Origin: Pseudochelatococcus contaminans
GTDB taxonomy: Bacteria > Pseudomonadota > Alphaproteobacteria > Rhizobiales > Beijerinckiaceae
Direction of reading: 5' to 3'
Assembly (NCBI RefSeq): GCF_014195635.1
Contig: NZ_JACICC010000002.1
Span: forward strand, 1-64,000
Length of the DNA stretch: 64,000 nucleotides
Every line of letters begins with the position of its first letter. Within the stretch, counting starts at the first letter, position 1. The notes under the pieces are model-generated. The model had not been told where the DNA came from and made no database searches. It saw only the letters and a list, made by a program, of their open reading frames with translations. This document shows positions 32,323-40,214 of this stretch, piece by piece. The translations under genes were made by a program, and so were the position numbers.

Positions 32323-32549
32323 TGATCACCGATCACCACCGCACGATGGCTGACGCGATAGAGCGTGGAGCGAGAGCCATTGCAGACGCAGGAGTCGATA
32401 CGACTGTCGACGGCGATTGCTGGCAGGTGCTCATTGACGAGCGGATCAACATCAACGGCTACGGCATGAAAGCGCTGTGGTTTTTCGAGCGGGTTATCGA
32501 GCGCGCCAATGAGCTGCGCTGCGAATGGACGATGGAGATCGCGGCATGA
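32322..32549 (+). CDS. Small hypothetical phage protein
   Basis: 75 residues from ATG 32,322 (MITDHHRTMADAIERGARAI). Mixed helical, with WQVLIDERININGYGMKALW. Unknown function. Coupled to both neighbours by overlap. Confidence 0.55.
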   Translation: MITDHHRTMADAIERGARAIADAGVDTTVDGDCWQVLIDERININGYGMKALWFFERVIERANELRCEWTMEIAA

Positions 32550-32974
32550 CGACAGTTGAGAGCGTCCAGAACCGCCTCAAAGAGGCTGTGGCAATCCTAC
32601 GTGGCAAGGACTATAAGGGCGTTGAAGCGGCGGTGTTTTTGAAGTCGGGAGAGATCTCCGGATACGTCAAGCACTACCCGGCAGGCGCAGACACAAGCAG
32701 ATATGTCTCCGTTTCGGATGAGATCTGGAAGCACTTCAATGGGACGGCTGACGAAGTAGCCGACAAGGCTGTCGCCTTCGCTCGTGACGCAAGGTTCACC
32801 TCGGAAACCGCCGAAGCCGATTACCTGCGCTTGCTCCACAGGGCCATCGACTTTGCCCGCGAGCGCGGCCTCGAAGAACCGATCATCAATCCAATCGCGG
32901 AACTGGCGAAGAAGATCAGCCGGAACGCGATCACGGATCAGCGGGTAGATTCCTTCGTGGAGAGCGCCGCGTGA
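32546..32974 (+). CDS. Hypothetical phage protein
   Basis: 142 residues from ATG 32,546, overlapping the upstream stop (ATGA). Helical ends (VQNRLKEAVAILRGKDYKGV; AEADYLRLLHRAIDFARERG) around a short beta segment. No family recognised. Confidence 0.6.
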   Translation: MTTVESVQNRLKEAVAILRGKDYKGVEAAVFLKSGEISGYVKHYPAGADTSRYVSVSDEIWKHFNGTADEVADKAVAFARDARFTSETAEADYLRLLHRAIDFARERGLEEPIINPIAELAKKISRNAITDQRVDSFVESAA

Positions 32975-33066
32975 CCGAGGCCCTGTATCACGCTGCTGCG
33001 TTTATCGCGGCAGTCGGCCCCTCCCTAGCCCTGCTTTTTCTCGCAGCGCGCAATGCCTCGCGCTGA
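32971..33066 (+). CDS. 31-residue membrane peptide
   Basis: Starts at GTG 32,971, overlapping the upstream TGA as GTGA, and ends at TGA 33,066, 13 bases before the ERF gene. Residues 9-27 (AAFIAAVGPSLALLFLAAR) form a likely single membrane helix followed by a basic end. The coupling and clean membrane profile support a real small gene. Confidence 0.5.
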   Translation: MTEALYHAAAFIAAVGPSLALLFLAARNASR

Positions 33067-33079
33067 CAAGGATACTGCT

Positions 33080-33865
33080 ATGTCTGTCGCCATCGTTGAA
33101 AGGGACGAGCCGCCGGCTCCCCAGAACACAAGCAGCGCCGCGCCCATTTCTGCTGCATCTGAGGCTGCATCCATCCTCAGCGTCATCGAGCGCATGGCCC
33201 TTGATCCGAACATCGATCCAGACCGGATCGAGCGGTTCATCGACCTGAAAGAGCGAATGGAGCAGCGGGCGGCAGAGCGCGCCTACAGCGAGGCGTTCGC
33301 CGCGATGACACCGAACCTCCCAGCAATCTCCCGGCGGGGCAAGGGGCACAACAACACCCAATACGCCAAATGGGAGGACATCCAGGATGGCATCATCCCG
33401 ATCATATCCCGGCACGGGTTTGGGCTCTCGTTCAAGATCGCTCAAAACAACAACACGGTGACTGTAACAGCCACCCTCCTGCACAATGGCGGCCACAAGG
33501 ATAGTACCGATTTCGTGACAGCGCCGGACAAGGGACCCGGCCGGAATGATATCCAAGCCATCGGCTCGGCGATCAGCTACGGCAAGAGATATGCCGCTTG
33601 CGCTCTGCTGAACATCCGAGTCGCGGGAGAGGACGACGATGGCCGCAAGGCTGGCCTCACGGGTGATGACGTTAAGCCGATCAGCGCCGAACAGCTATCA
33701 GAACTGCAACGAGCTCTAGGCGACACCGGGACTGATATTGCGCGGTTCTGTCGCTTCCACAAGATCGATGCGCTGCCGGACCTGCCAGCGGCAAAGCTCG
33801 CCTCCGCTATCGCCGGCATCAAGCGGGCGGCGTCGGAGCGCGCGACGAGGGGGGCGTCCCGATGA
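33080..33865 (+). CDS. erf: ERF-family single-strand annealing recombinase
   Basis: 261 residues from ATG 33,080 (MSVAIVERDEPPAPQ). The ERF core spans about residues 60-190: FAAMTPNLPAISRRGKGHNN, YAKWEDIQDGIIPIISRHGF, LSFKIAQNNN and the GSAISYGKRYAACALLNI motif. ERF proteins form rings that anneal complementary single strands. The partner exonuclease is the next gene. Confidence 0.92.
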   Translation: MSVAIVERDEPPAPQNTSSAAPISAASEAASILSVIERMALDPNIDPDRIERFIDLKERMEQRAAERAYSEAFAAMTPNLPAISRRGKGHNNTQYAKWEDIQDGIIPIISRHGFGLSFKIAQNNNTVTVTATLLHNGGHKDSTDFVTAPDKGPGRNDIQAIGSAISYGKRYAACALLNIRVAGEDDDGRKAGLTGDDVKPISAEQLSELQRALGDTGTDIARFCRFHKIDALPDLPAAKLASAIAGIKRAASERATRGASR

Positions 33866-34494
33866 CAGATATCGTCCAAGGCTCGCAGGAATGGCACCAG
33901 ATCAGGCTCGGCAAGGTGACGGCATCGCGCGTCGCAGATGTCACTGCCCGCACGAAATCCGGCTACTCGGCTTCGCGCGCGAACTACGCCGCAGAACTGA
34001 TCGTCCAGCGCCTCACCGGCAATCCAACAGAGAGCTACACAAACGCAGCAATGCAATGGGGCACCGACATGGAGCCGGACGCCCGTGTCGCGTATGAATT
34101 TTATGCTGGCGTCGACGTGGCGCAGATCGGGTTCGTCGACCACCCAACAATCGCGGCCTCGGGCGCTTCGCCGGACGGGCTTGTCGGAGATGACGGGCTG
34201 GTGGAGATTAAATGCCCAAACACAGCCACCCACCTCGAAACGCTAACCACGCAGAAGGTCGCTAGTAAATACGTCACGCAGATGCAGTGGCAGATGGCCG
34301 CGACCGGCCGTCAGTGGTGTGATTTCGTCTCGTACGACCCGCGACTGCCAGAGCATCTGCGGCTATTCGTCAAGCGCGTACCGAGGGACGATGCGCTTAT
34401 CAGCGAGCTTGAGGCCGAGGTAATCGCGTTCCTCAAGGAGGTCGATGATAGGGTTGCATCGCTCGATGCCCTCTACGGGAGGGAGGCAGCATGA
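33862..34494 (+). CDS. YqaJ/lambda-type exonuclease
   Basis: 210 residues, start overlapping the ERF stop (ATGA). Conserved features of the family: GSQEWHQIRLGKVTASRVAD, WGTDMEPDARVAYEFYAG, SPDGLVGDDGLVEIKCPNTA with catalytic Asp/Glu/Lys (D..EIKCP), and YVTQMQWQMAATGRQWCDFV. It resects double-stranded ends so ERF can anneal them, as lambda Exo/Bet do. Confidence 0.93.
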   Translation: MTDIVQGSQEWHQIRLGKVTASRVADVTARTKSGYSASRANYAAELIVQRLTGNPTESYTNAAMQWGTDMEPDARVAYEFYAGVDVAQIGFVDHPTIAASGASPDGLVGDDGLVEIKCPNTATHLETLTTQKVASKYVTQMQWQMAATGRQWCDFVSYDPRLPEHLRLFVKRVPRDDALISELEAEVIAFLKEVDDRVASLDALYGREAA

Positions 34495-35009
34495 GCGCCC
34501 CGACGCCTCTCCCCTTCGTTTGGGACGGCGAAGCGTTCCGACCGATCAACCGATACTTCGCCCGTCTTTGCGACAAATATTTCGTTGTCGGAGAGAAATA
34601 CGATCTTGAGTCCATCGAGGCGCGTTCCGGTCGGAGCCATCGGCACTATTTCGCTGCGATCAGGGAGGCATGGGAGAATCTTCCCGAGCACATGGCAGGT
34701 GACTTCCCGTCCGACGAGCACCTTCGTAAGTTTGCGCTGATCAAGGCCGGATACCGAGACGTGCGTTCAATTGTAGCATCGTCAAAGGCCGAGGCTCATC
34801 GTCTAGCCGCATTTATCAAACCGATGGATGAATATGCCCTCGTGGCCGTCGAGGCCGCGACAGTGACCGTGGCCACCGCTCAGTCCCAATCCACGAGGGC
34901 CATGGGCAAGGAGGCTTTCCAGGCCAGTAAAACCGATGTCCTTGAATACCTCTCCGACCTGATCGGGGTTGCTCCGGCAGAACTGCAAGAGCGCGCGAGG
35001 GCGGCATGA
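34491..35009 (+). CDS. Hypothetical phage recombination-module protein
   Basis: 172 residues. PFVWDGEAFRPINRYFARLC, RSGRSHRHYFAAIREAWENL and LRKFALIKAGYRDVRSIVAS are well conserved-looking helical segments. It follows the exonuclease by overlap, a position often taken by NinB/DUF1367-like recombination helpers, but I cannot assign it to a family with confidence. Confidence 0.65.
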   Translation: MSAPTPLPFVWDGEAFRPINRYFARLCDKYFVVGEKYDLESIEARSGRSHRHYFAAIREAWENLPEHMAGDFPSDEHLRKFALIKAGYRDVRSIVASSKAEAHRLAAFIKPMDEYALVAVEAATVTVATAQSQSTRAMGKEAFQASKTDVLEYLSDLIGVAPAELQERARAA

Positions 35010-35422
35010 CACAGATCAACCGTTACCTCGAAGATGAGCACATGGACCGGATTGACCATGCTCTTGGGCGGCCGCTGGACCCTATGGCTGAGACCTACCG
35101 AAACCACTACGTGACCGACGCTAACGGGACAGAGGCTGAGGAAATGCGCGCATCGCCGCTCTGGCGCGGCGGTAATGATGTCACCGGGATGGCCACCTTC
35201 CACGTGACCGGCGATGGATGCAAGGCTCTGACCGATCACCTGAAACAGATCCGCGACCCGCATCGCGCCTTCGTCGTGACCTTTGATGGCTTCGACGCGA
35301 CAGTCGTGTCCACGTCTCCGGCGAAGGCTCGGTATGAATACTGGCTCCGAGTTTCCGACTGTTGGCCGGATCTAAAATTCAGTGAGTTCCTGCGCGGTGC
35401 CAAGGTTCTGAGGGCGGTATGA
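35006..35422 (+). CDS. Hypothetical phage protein
   Basis: 138 residues (MTQINRYLEDEHMDRIDHAL). C-terminal half mixed (MATFHVTGDGCKALTDHLKQ; KFSEFLRGAKVLRAV). Overlaps its neighbours at both ends (ATGA). Function unknown. Confidence 0.6.
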   Translation: MTQINRYLEDEHMDRIDHALGRPLDPMAETYRNHYVTDANGTEAEEMRASPLWRGGNDVTGMATFHVTGDGCKALTDHLKQIRDPHRAFVVTFDGFDATVVSTSPAKARYEYWLRVSDCWPDLKFSEFLRGAKVLRAV

Positions 35423-35826
35423 CTGGCCGCAGTGTGCCCGAGTGGGAGGGCGCGACACCAGATGCCGCCATACCTCCCCGCGTCAAGCTCCGCATCTGGG
35501 AGCACCACGAGGGCCGCTGCTACCTCACCGGCAGGAAGATTATGCCGGGCGACCCATACGATTTTGATCATATCACGGCCCTCTGCAATGGCGGGAGGCA
35601 CGCTGAAAGCAACCTCGCCCCCGTGTTGCGGGAGGCTCACAAGGCCAAGACCGCGGATGATCGCGCCATGAAGGCGAAGGTCGACCGTGTGCGGAAAAAG
35701 CACCTTGGTCTCACGCCGCCGAGCCGAATGCCCGGCAGCAAGAACAGCAAGATCAAGCGCAAGATTAATGGGCAGACCGTGGATCGATTGACCGGCGAGC
35801 CAATTGGAGGATACCGACGTGGCTAA
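35419..35826 (+). CDS. HNH endonuclease
   Basis: 135 residues. The HNH site is visible: IWEHHEGRCYLTGRKI, DFDHITALCNGGRHAESNLA, PVLREAHKAKTADD. It cuts DNA; in phages such proteins may aid recombination or packaging. The tail (GSKNSKIKRKINGQTVDR) is basic. Confidence 0.88.
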   Translation: MTGRSVPEWEGATPDAAIPPRVKLRIWEHHEGRCYLTGRKIMPGDPYDFDHITALCNGGRHAESNLAPVLREAHKAKTADDRAMKAKVDRVRKKHLGLTPPSRMPGSKNSKIKRKINGQTVDRLTGEPIGGYRRG

Positions 35827-36244
35827 GATCACAATCAAAACCGCAACCGAATATGATGCAAAATACCTGCATGCCGACTGCGGCGTCAGATATTGGGAGG
35901 ATGCCATTGTAAACGGCGGCACAGACGATGAAGGAGCTCTAATCCCATTCCGCGACGGCGACACATGGTGCCCAGTCATTGAGATCGAGACAGGCATCAT
36001 TGTGGGCTGGCCGAAAGGTACTACAGCAGACCTGCATTACAAGGTGTGCGACGAGGGGAAGTACACCCTTCTCGACGCACACAAAGAGAAGATCATCAGC
36101 ATCGACGGCTATGTGCCAAGGATCATGTCCCCCGGAGGCAATGGATACGGCGATTACGTCATCATGACCATTGATGGTGATGGGCGAATTGCTGGCTGGC
36201 ACGCCGACCTCTCCAGCTTCGAGGAATCCTCCAATGACCACTGA
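35819..36244 (+). CDS. Hypothetical phage protein
   Basis: 141 residues from GTG 35,819 ([20 protein letters not shown]); GGAGG 8 bases upstream decides this start over a TTG five codons earlier. Beta-rich, with [20 protein letters not shown] and [20 protein letters not shown]. It resembles phage proteins of unknown role; overlaps the HNH stop. Confidence 0.6.
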   Translation: MAKITIKTATEYDAKYLHADCGVRYWEDAIVNGGTDDEGALIPFRDGDTWCPVIEIETGIIVGWPKGTTADLHYKVCDEGKYTLLDAHKEKIISIDGYVPRIMSPGGNGYGDYVIMTIDGDGRIAGWHADLSSFEESSNDH

Positions 36245-36494
36245 CACCGCAGATACCGGCGTAGCAGCCGATGAGCTGAAAGCATTCATCGAGCGTATCG
36301 AGCGGCTCGAAGAGGAAAAGGCCAGCGTCTCCGGCGACATCAAGGAAGTGTACGCCGAGCTGAAGGGTCGTGGCTTCGATGGGAAGGCCATTCGCAAGAT
36401 CGTCCAGCTCCGCAAGAAATCGCGCGATGAGCGCGCCGAGGAAGAGGCGATTCTTGAGCTTTACCTACAGGCACTTGGGATGGAGGCGGCGTGA
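36234..36494 (+). CDS. gapR: GapR/DUF2312-family DNA-binding protein
   Basis: 86 residues from ATG 36,234. [40 protein letters not shown] and [20 protein letters not shown] match GapR (DUF2312) closely. Caulobacter GapR is a coiled-coil tetramer that clamps overtwisted DNA ahead of polymerases and aids topoisomerase action. This is a prophage copy; it could serve phage replication or transcription. Confidence 0.9.
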   Translation: MTTDTADTGVAADELKAFIERIERLEEEKASVSGDIKEVYAELKGRGFDGKAIRKIVQLRKKSRDERAEEEAILELYLQALGMEAA

Positions 36495-36730
36495 TGGGCT
36501 GGGGCATCTTGGATTTTATCTTCGGCCCATCCGGCGACATACAGCAGAAGCTCCGGCTTATCGAAGGCCGCGTTTACAGCCTCAAAGCGGAAAACACCCG
36601 GCTTGCAGCTGAGTGTCATGAACTGCGGCGGCAGTTGAACGAGGCCCGCGCGGCCATCACGGCAGCATCTGACGCGCTGCTTCAGGTTGATACCTCGCCG
36701 ATCACGGAGGCCGGCAATGACCACCTATGA
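36494..36730 (+). CDS. Small coiled-coil hypothetical
   Basis: 78 residues from ATG 36,494 ([20 protein letters not shown]). A short hydrophobic N-terminus is followed by a predicted coiled coil (LIEGRVYSLKAENTRLAAEC, HELRRQLNEARAAITAAS). It may attach to the membrane as a Rz-like or spanin-like peptide, but nothing shows this. ATG overlaps the GapR stop (TGATG). Confidence 0.5.
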   Translation: MGWGILDFIFGPSGDIQQKLRLIEGRVYSLKAENTRLAAECHELRRQLNEARAAITAASDALLQVDTSPITEAGNDHL

Positions 36731-36854
36731 CCTCTCCACCCTCCGTGACCTGCTGGTGCGGGTAGAGACGCCCGCGCTCGCGGCTCAGTTCGCATACGAA
36801 TTCGCCGACGCCATGCTCAAGGAAAGGACACGCCATGACAGTCAAGATACCTGA
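36717..36854 (+). CDS. 45-residue hypothetical
   Basis: From ATG 36,717 (MTTYDLSTLRDLLVRVETPA), overlapping both neighbours. Helical, acidic-basic mixed (FADAMLKERTRHDSQDT). The operon spacing supports translation; no family recognised. Confidence 0.45.
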   Translation: MTTYDLSTLRDLLVRVETPALAAQFAYEFADAMLKERTRHDSQDT

Positions 36855-37104
36855 CAGCCTGCCGTGGAGTGCAAACGGCGACGGTGCCGGCAGCATCCAG
36901 AATTCAACCGGCGGGTGGCTGACCAATGAGGCCGACATCAACGAGCGAACCGCCTACATAGTCCACGCCTGCAATGCCTATCCGAAGCTGGTGGAAGCGT
37001 TGAAGGACATTCTCGCATGGGATGAGAGGCGCGGGTATCTCGTACCATACAAACAACGCGATCCCGCCCGCGCCGCCCTTAAAGCCGCTGGAGCAGAGCC
37101 ATGA
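36835..37104 (+). CDS. Small hypothetical phage protein
   Basis: 89 residues. The AYIVHACNAYPKLVEALKDI segment and ARAALKAAGA end are a recurrent pattern in short phage proteins of unknown function. Preceded by AAGGA. Overlaps the next start. Confidence 0.55.
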   Translation: MTVKIPDSLPWSANGDGAGSIQNSTGGWLTNEADINERTAYIVHACNAYPKLVEALKDILAWDERRGYLVPYKQRDPARAALKAAGAEP

Positions 37105-37385
37105 CCGATGCACGCGAAAGATTGGCGCGCGCAATATGCACTGCATTCCACGGCGATGACGACTACTGGACCAGCTTCGATGCCGAGGCAGACTCTGTTC
37201 TTACCGCCCTGAACCTCACCCCAGACGCCGCCACCGCCCTAATGGACGGTACAGCGGTTGTCGTGCCGGTGGAGCCGACAGACGAGCAGTTGAGGGCGCT
37301 TGAGAAGGCAGGCGGGTTCAATCTCACCGGCTATTTAGACGCCCTCGCCGCCAGCCCCTACCGGAGTAACAGCGATGGCGCGTAG
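37101..37385 (+). CDS. Small hypothetical phage protein
   Basis: 94 residues (MTDARERLARAICTAFHGDD). The start resembles a common phage module (ARERLARAICxA...W), and the rest includes VVVPVEPTDEQLRALEKAGG. Function unknown. Overlaps both neighbours. Confidence 0.55.
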   Translation: MTDARERLARAICTAFHGDDDYWTSFDAEADSVLTALNLTPDAATALMDGTAVVVPVEPTDEQLRALEKAGGFNLTGYLDALAASPYRSNSDGA

Positions 37386-37587
37386 GCGAAAGCTATCGGA
37401 CGACCGGGATATTGCCATGCGGCAAATGTCAACTGATCTGGCAAAGGGCTCGTTCGTCGTCACGGCTCTGGCCCGCTGGCAGCACCAGATCATGGAGTTC
37501 ATCCACGAGGAATATATCGCCCCGCTCCGCGCTGAAAATGCCGAACTGCGGGCCAAGATACAGGAGTTGCAGGCTCATGCAGACTGA
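37375..37587 (+). CDS. Small helical hypothetical
   Basis: 70 residues, basic N-terminus (MARRRKLSDDRDIAMRQMST) and a C-terminal coiled-coil-like helix (PLRAENAELRAKIQELQAHA). Overlaps both neighbours by about 10 bases. Unknown function. Confidence 0.5.
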   Translation: MARRRKLSDDRDIAMRQMSTDLAKGSFVVTALARWQHQIMEFIHEEYIAPLRAENAELRAKIQELQAHAD

Positions 37588-38578
37588 CGCGCCAGGCTCT
37601 TTTGACGCATGGCCCCTAAGCGAATACGGACCGGGCCGCATCCACACAAATGACGAGGTCAGAATTTGGCACGCAGCTGTCGCTTGGGCGACAGCACGGG
37701 AGAGGGAGAGAGAGAAGCAGCGTCTCATAGCGGGGGTAAGGGATGGTTCAATCGCCGCTTTTGTTAACTATGGCCATGATCTGCCTGATACCAGTGATCT
37801 CGACTGCCCGTACTGTGGCGGATCGGGCCACAAGGATGACGTTCGCGGGGAGACTTGGCTTCCGATTGCGACCGCGCCGAAAGACGGTACGCCCGTGCTC
37901 TGCTTTACGCCGGACAACGACTTCAGCGCGATCACAGGCATCGACGTGCTTTGGTGGGATGATGACGACTGGCTTTACGCCGGCTCGCCAGTGGCGTTCC
38001 AGCCCACACACTGGATGCCGTTACCTGCCGCCCCGCCATCACCAGCCGCTGTTGACGACAACAAAGCGCCGGACGACGCCCGATATGGTGATTCCCATAT
38101 CGGAACCGAACCGCCTACTGCCTGCATGAATTGGGCCGGCTGGGACGCCAGTAACCTGCCATGGAGCGCGGCTCATCATCAGGACCGGGTTTGTCGAGCA
38201 GTCTTTGGAGAGGCGTGGTCGATGGGCCAAGCAAACAAACTCATATCGTTGATTGAGCGGACTTGGAGTACGCCCAACCGCGCCGAGCCGCCCGCAGACC
38301 ATATTCCTGACGCCAAGAAAATGGTCGCCACCACCGCCCAGACCGAACCACCGCCTGCCTATCCGGCAGAAGAGCGCGAGGCGTGTGCAAAGGTGGCGGA
38401 ATCATTCGGGCCGAATCGACCTCTTCAATGTAAACGGCCAATACCCGAGCGCATCATAGGGCGGTGGGAAGGTGAGCAGGCAGCCAGCGCTGCGATTGCC
38501 GCCGCCATCCGCGCCCGTGATGTCCTCAACACACCCCTCCCCCCTCTATCAGGAGAAGAGAAGGGGGGAGATGGATGA
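37577..38578 (+). CDS. DUF551-containing hypothetical
   Basis: 333 residues from ATG 37,577 (MQTDAPGSFDAWPLSEYGPG). About residues 80-90 hold a CPYCGGSGH knuckle that may bind zinc. Residues about 95-155 read as DUF551 (WLPIATAPKDGTPVLCFTPD; FQPTHWMPLP), common in phage composite proteins. The C-terminal third (EEREACAKVAESFG; AIAAAIRARD) is another frequent phage module. A mosaic of short modules; function unknown. Confidence 0.65.
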   Translation: MQTDAPGSFDAWPLSEYGPGRIHTNDEVRIWHAAVAWATAREREREKQRLIAGVRDGSIAAFVNYGHDLPDTSDLDCPYCGGSGHKDDVRGETWLPIATAPKDGTPVLCFTPDNDFSAITGIDVLWWDDDDWLYAGSPVAFQPTHWMPLPAAPPSPAAVDDNKAPDDARYGDSHIGTEPPTACMNWAGWDASNLPWSAAHHQDRVCRAVFGEAWSMGQANKLISLIERTWSTPNRAEPPADHIPDAKKMVATTAQTEPPPAYPAEEREACAKVAESFGPNRPLQCKRPIPERIIGRWEGEQAASAAIAAAIRARDVLNTPLPPLSGEEKGGDG

Positions 38579-38895
38579 CGAACGATGAAGCGCCGGTTCG
38601 GCTGGAGGATGCGATCGCGCTCGCATTCCCCCACGGCGGCATGACTGTTGCCGGCCTTCGCCGGGAAGCCGCCCGAGGCCGATTGTCAATCTGGCGGATC
38701 GCCAATAAAGATTTTACGTCACTGTCCGCCATTCGTGAGATGCTGGAAAAATGTCGCGTCGATTGCAGCCCCCCAAGCTTGTCCTCCGTCCAGCCGAGGA
38801 AGACCGGGGGGCGGTCTGGATCATATACTACCAGCGACGCCGCTACAGCACTGGCTGCGGCGAGAGCGACCGTTCGGGGGCTCAAGAGGCACTAG
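38575..38895 (+). CDS. Excisionase-like DNA-binding protein
   Basis: 106 residues. The first half (VRLEDAIALAFPHGGMTVAG, LRREAARGRLSIWRIANKDF) reads as a MerR/excisionase-type winged helix. It starts by ATGA overlap with the previous gene and overlaps the integrase start by 145 bases in another frame. The tail from about residue 62 is low-complexity. Predicted to steer the integrase toward excision. Confidence 0.6.
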   Translation: MTNDEAPVRLEDAIALAFPHGGMTVAGLRREAARGRLSIWRIANKDFTSLSAIREMLEKCRVDCSPPSLSSVQPRKTGGRSGSYTTSDAATALAAARATVRGLKRH

Positions 38896-39857
38896 AGCGG
38901 TTTCTTGCGAAGCTCAGGGTCGAAGACGGACTGCCTTCATCCGCCCCAGCCCATGGCGTTTTTGTTGCCGACGCCCTCACGCTCTATCTGACAGAAAAGC
39001 AGGATGAAGTAGCGAGGAAGGGCGAGCTGGCCTCCAGAATCGATACGCTCCTCGACTTCTGGGGAGACAAAACCCTCGCCGACATCCACGAGGATAGCTG
39101 TAAAGATTACGCCAAGGCCCGCACAACGCCTGCGGCCGCACGACGTGAACTGGAAGATCTCCGCGCCGCAGTCGCGATGGCCATCCGCAAGGGCATATGC
39201 CGCGAATCGGTCAAGGTGACGCTCCCGCCCAAGCCCCGAGGGCGGGTCCGATTTATGACGCGCGACGAAGTAGCCCGGCTGCTCTGGACAGCTTGGCGGC
39301 GGAAAGAGATACAGAAGGGTGAGGATACCGCCAAATATACTACTCGCCACGTTGCCAGATACATCCTGGCCGCCTTGTATACTGGATCCAGATCGGCCCG
39401 CGTTCATCGCGCATCATTTTATCCGGAAGACGGTCGGCCATTCTTCGATCTCGACGCGGGTATATTCTACCGTATGTCGCCTGACGAGAAAATACGGCCC
39501 AACAAACGAGCGCCACCAATCCGCATACCCGCCCGTTTGATGGCGCACATGAAGCGATGGAAGGCGATGGGTCTGCGATACCCCGTCGAGTATAATGGCA
39601 AGCCGGCAGATCCGAAGAAGGCGTTTCGCGCCACAGTAGCTCGCGCCCGGCTTAGCGACGACATCGTCAGGCACACGTTCCGGCATACGACGGTTACATG
39701 GCTGATGCAGGCGGGCATGCCGGTTTACGATGTGGCGGGGTTTGCCGGGATGTCTGAAAAAGTCGTGGAAGAGGTCTACGGTCACCACCATCCGGATCAT
39801 CACGCCGGGATCAGTGACGCATTCACTTCGGGACGAGCAGGACGGAGGAAAGCGTGA
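38751..39857 (+). CDS. int: Tyrosine-family site-specific integrase
   Basis: 368 residues. N-terminal core-binding region (about 60-150), then the catalytic domain: Arg in YTGSRSARV (about residue 215), HTFRHT (about 307, His and second Arg), a later His/Gly segment [18 protein letters not shown] with the tyrosine. It recombines phage and host att sites. The gene ends 60 bases from the 3' end of the tRNA-Pro gene, its likely target. Confidence 0.93.
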   Translation: MSRRLQPPKLVLRPAEEDRGAVWIIYYQRRRYSTGCGESDRSGAQEALERFLAKLRVEDGLPSSAPAHGVFVADALTLYLTEKQDEVARKGELASRIDTLLDFWGDKTLADIHEDSCKDYAKARTTPAAARRELEDLRAAVAMAIRKGICRESVKVTLPPKPRGRVRFMTRDEVARLLWTAWRRKEIQKGEDTAKYTTRHVARYILAALYTGSRSARVHRASFYPEDGRPFFDLDAGIFYRMSPDEKIRPNKRAPPIRIPARLMAHMKRWKAMGLRYPVEYNGKPADPKKAFRATVARARLSDDIVRHTFRHTTVTWLMQAGMPVYDVAGFAGMSEKVVEEVYGHHHPDHHAGISDAFTSGRAGRRKA

Positions 39858-39916
39858 ATGTGTCCCGCAATGCGCCCCGTGAAAATCTACATCTGCCGCT
39901 AAGTGATTGTAATACA

Positions 39917-39993
39917 TGGTCGGAGCGAGAGGATTCGAACCTCCGACCCCCTCGTCCCGAACGAGGTGCGCTACCAGACTGCGCTACGCTCCG
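39917..39993 (-). tRNA. tRNA-Pro (CGG), probable attB
   Basis: 77 nt on the minus strand with encoded CCA. Acceptor CGGAGCG / CGCTCCG, anticodon loop TTCGGGA (anticodon CGG), T-loop TTCGAAT and D-loop features are all regular. The 3' end faces the integrase gene, the classic arrangement for integration that restores the tRNA. Confidence 0.97.
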
Positions 39994-40134
39994 ACATCGC
40001 TAGATCAGCTGCAGGCGAAACCCCTCAGCGGCTGATAGAGATAGGCTTATAGCGCCGTGCCTCTGGCTCCGCAAGCGTTGCCTAACAAATTATCCACCGG
40101 GAAAATCTTCTCGACGACAGTCGAAGCACCATTC

Positions 40135-40178
40135 CGACAAGACATGGCTTTACAGGCAAGGCAAGCCATATCTTGTCG
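40135..40178. repeat. Long near-perfect hairpin between tRNA-Pro and the exporter gene
   Basis: Arms 40,135-40,150 and 40,163-40,178 pair over 16 bp with one mismatch and a 12-base loop. Neither strand has a U-tract after the stem, so it is not a standard terminator, but it does follow the exporter stop by 37 bases. The rest of 39,994-40,214 holds no gene. Confidence 0.75.
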
Positions 40179-40214
40179 TACTATCCGCGCTTCTGCCTAT
40201 CGAAAGTAACCGAC

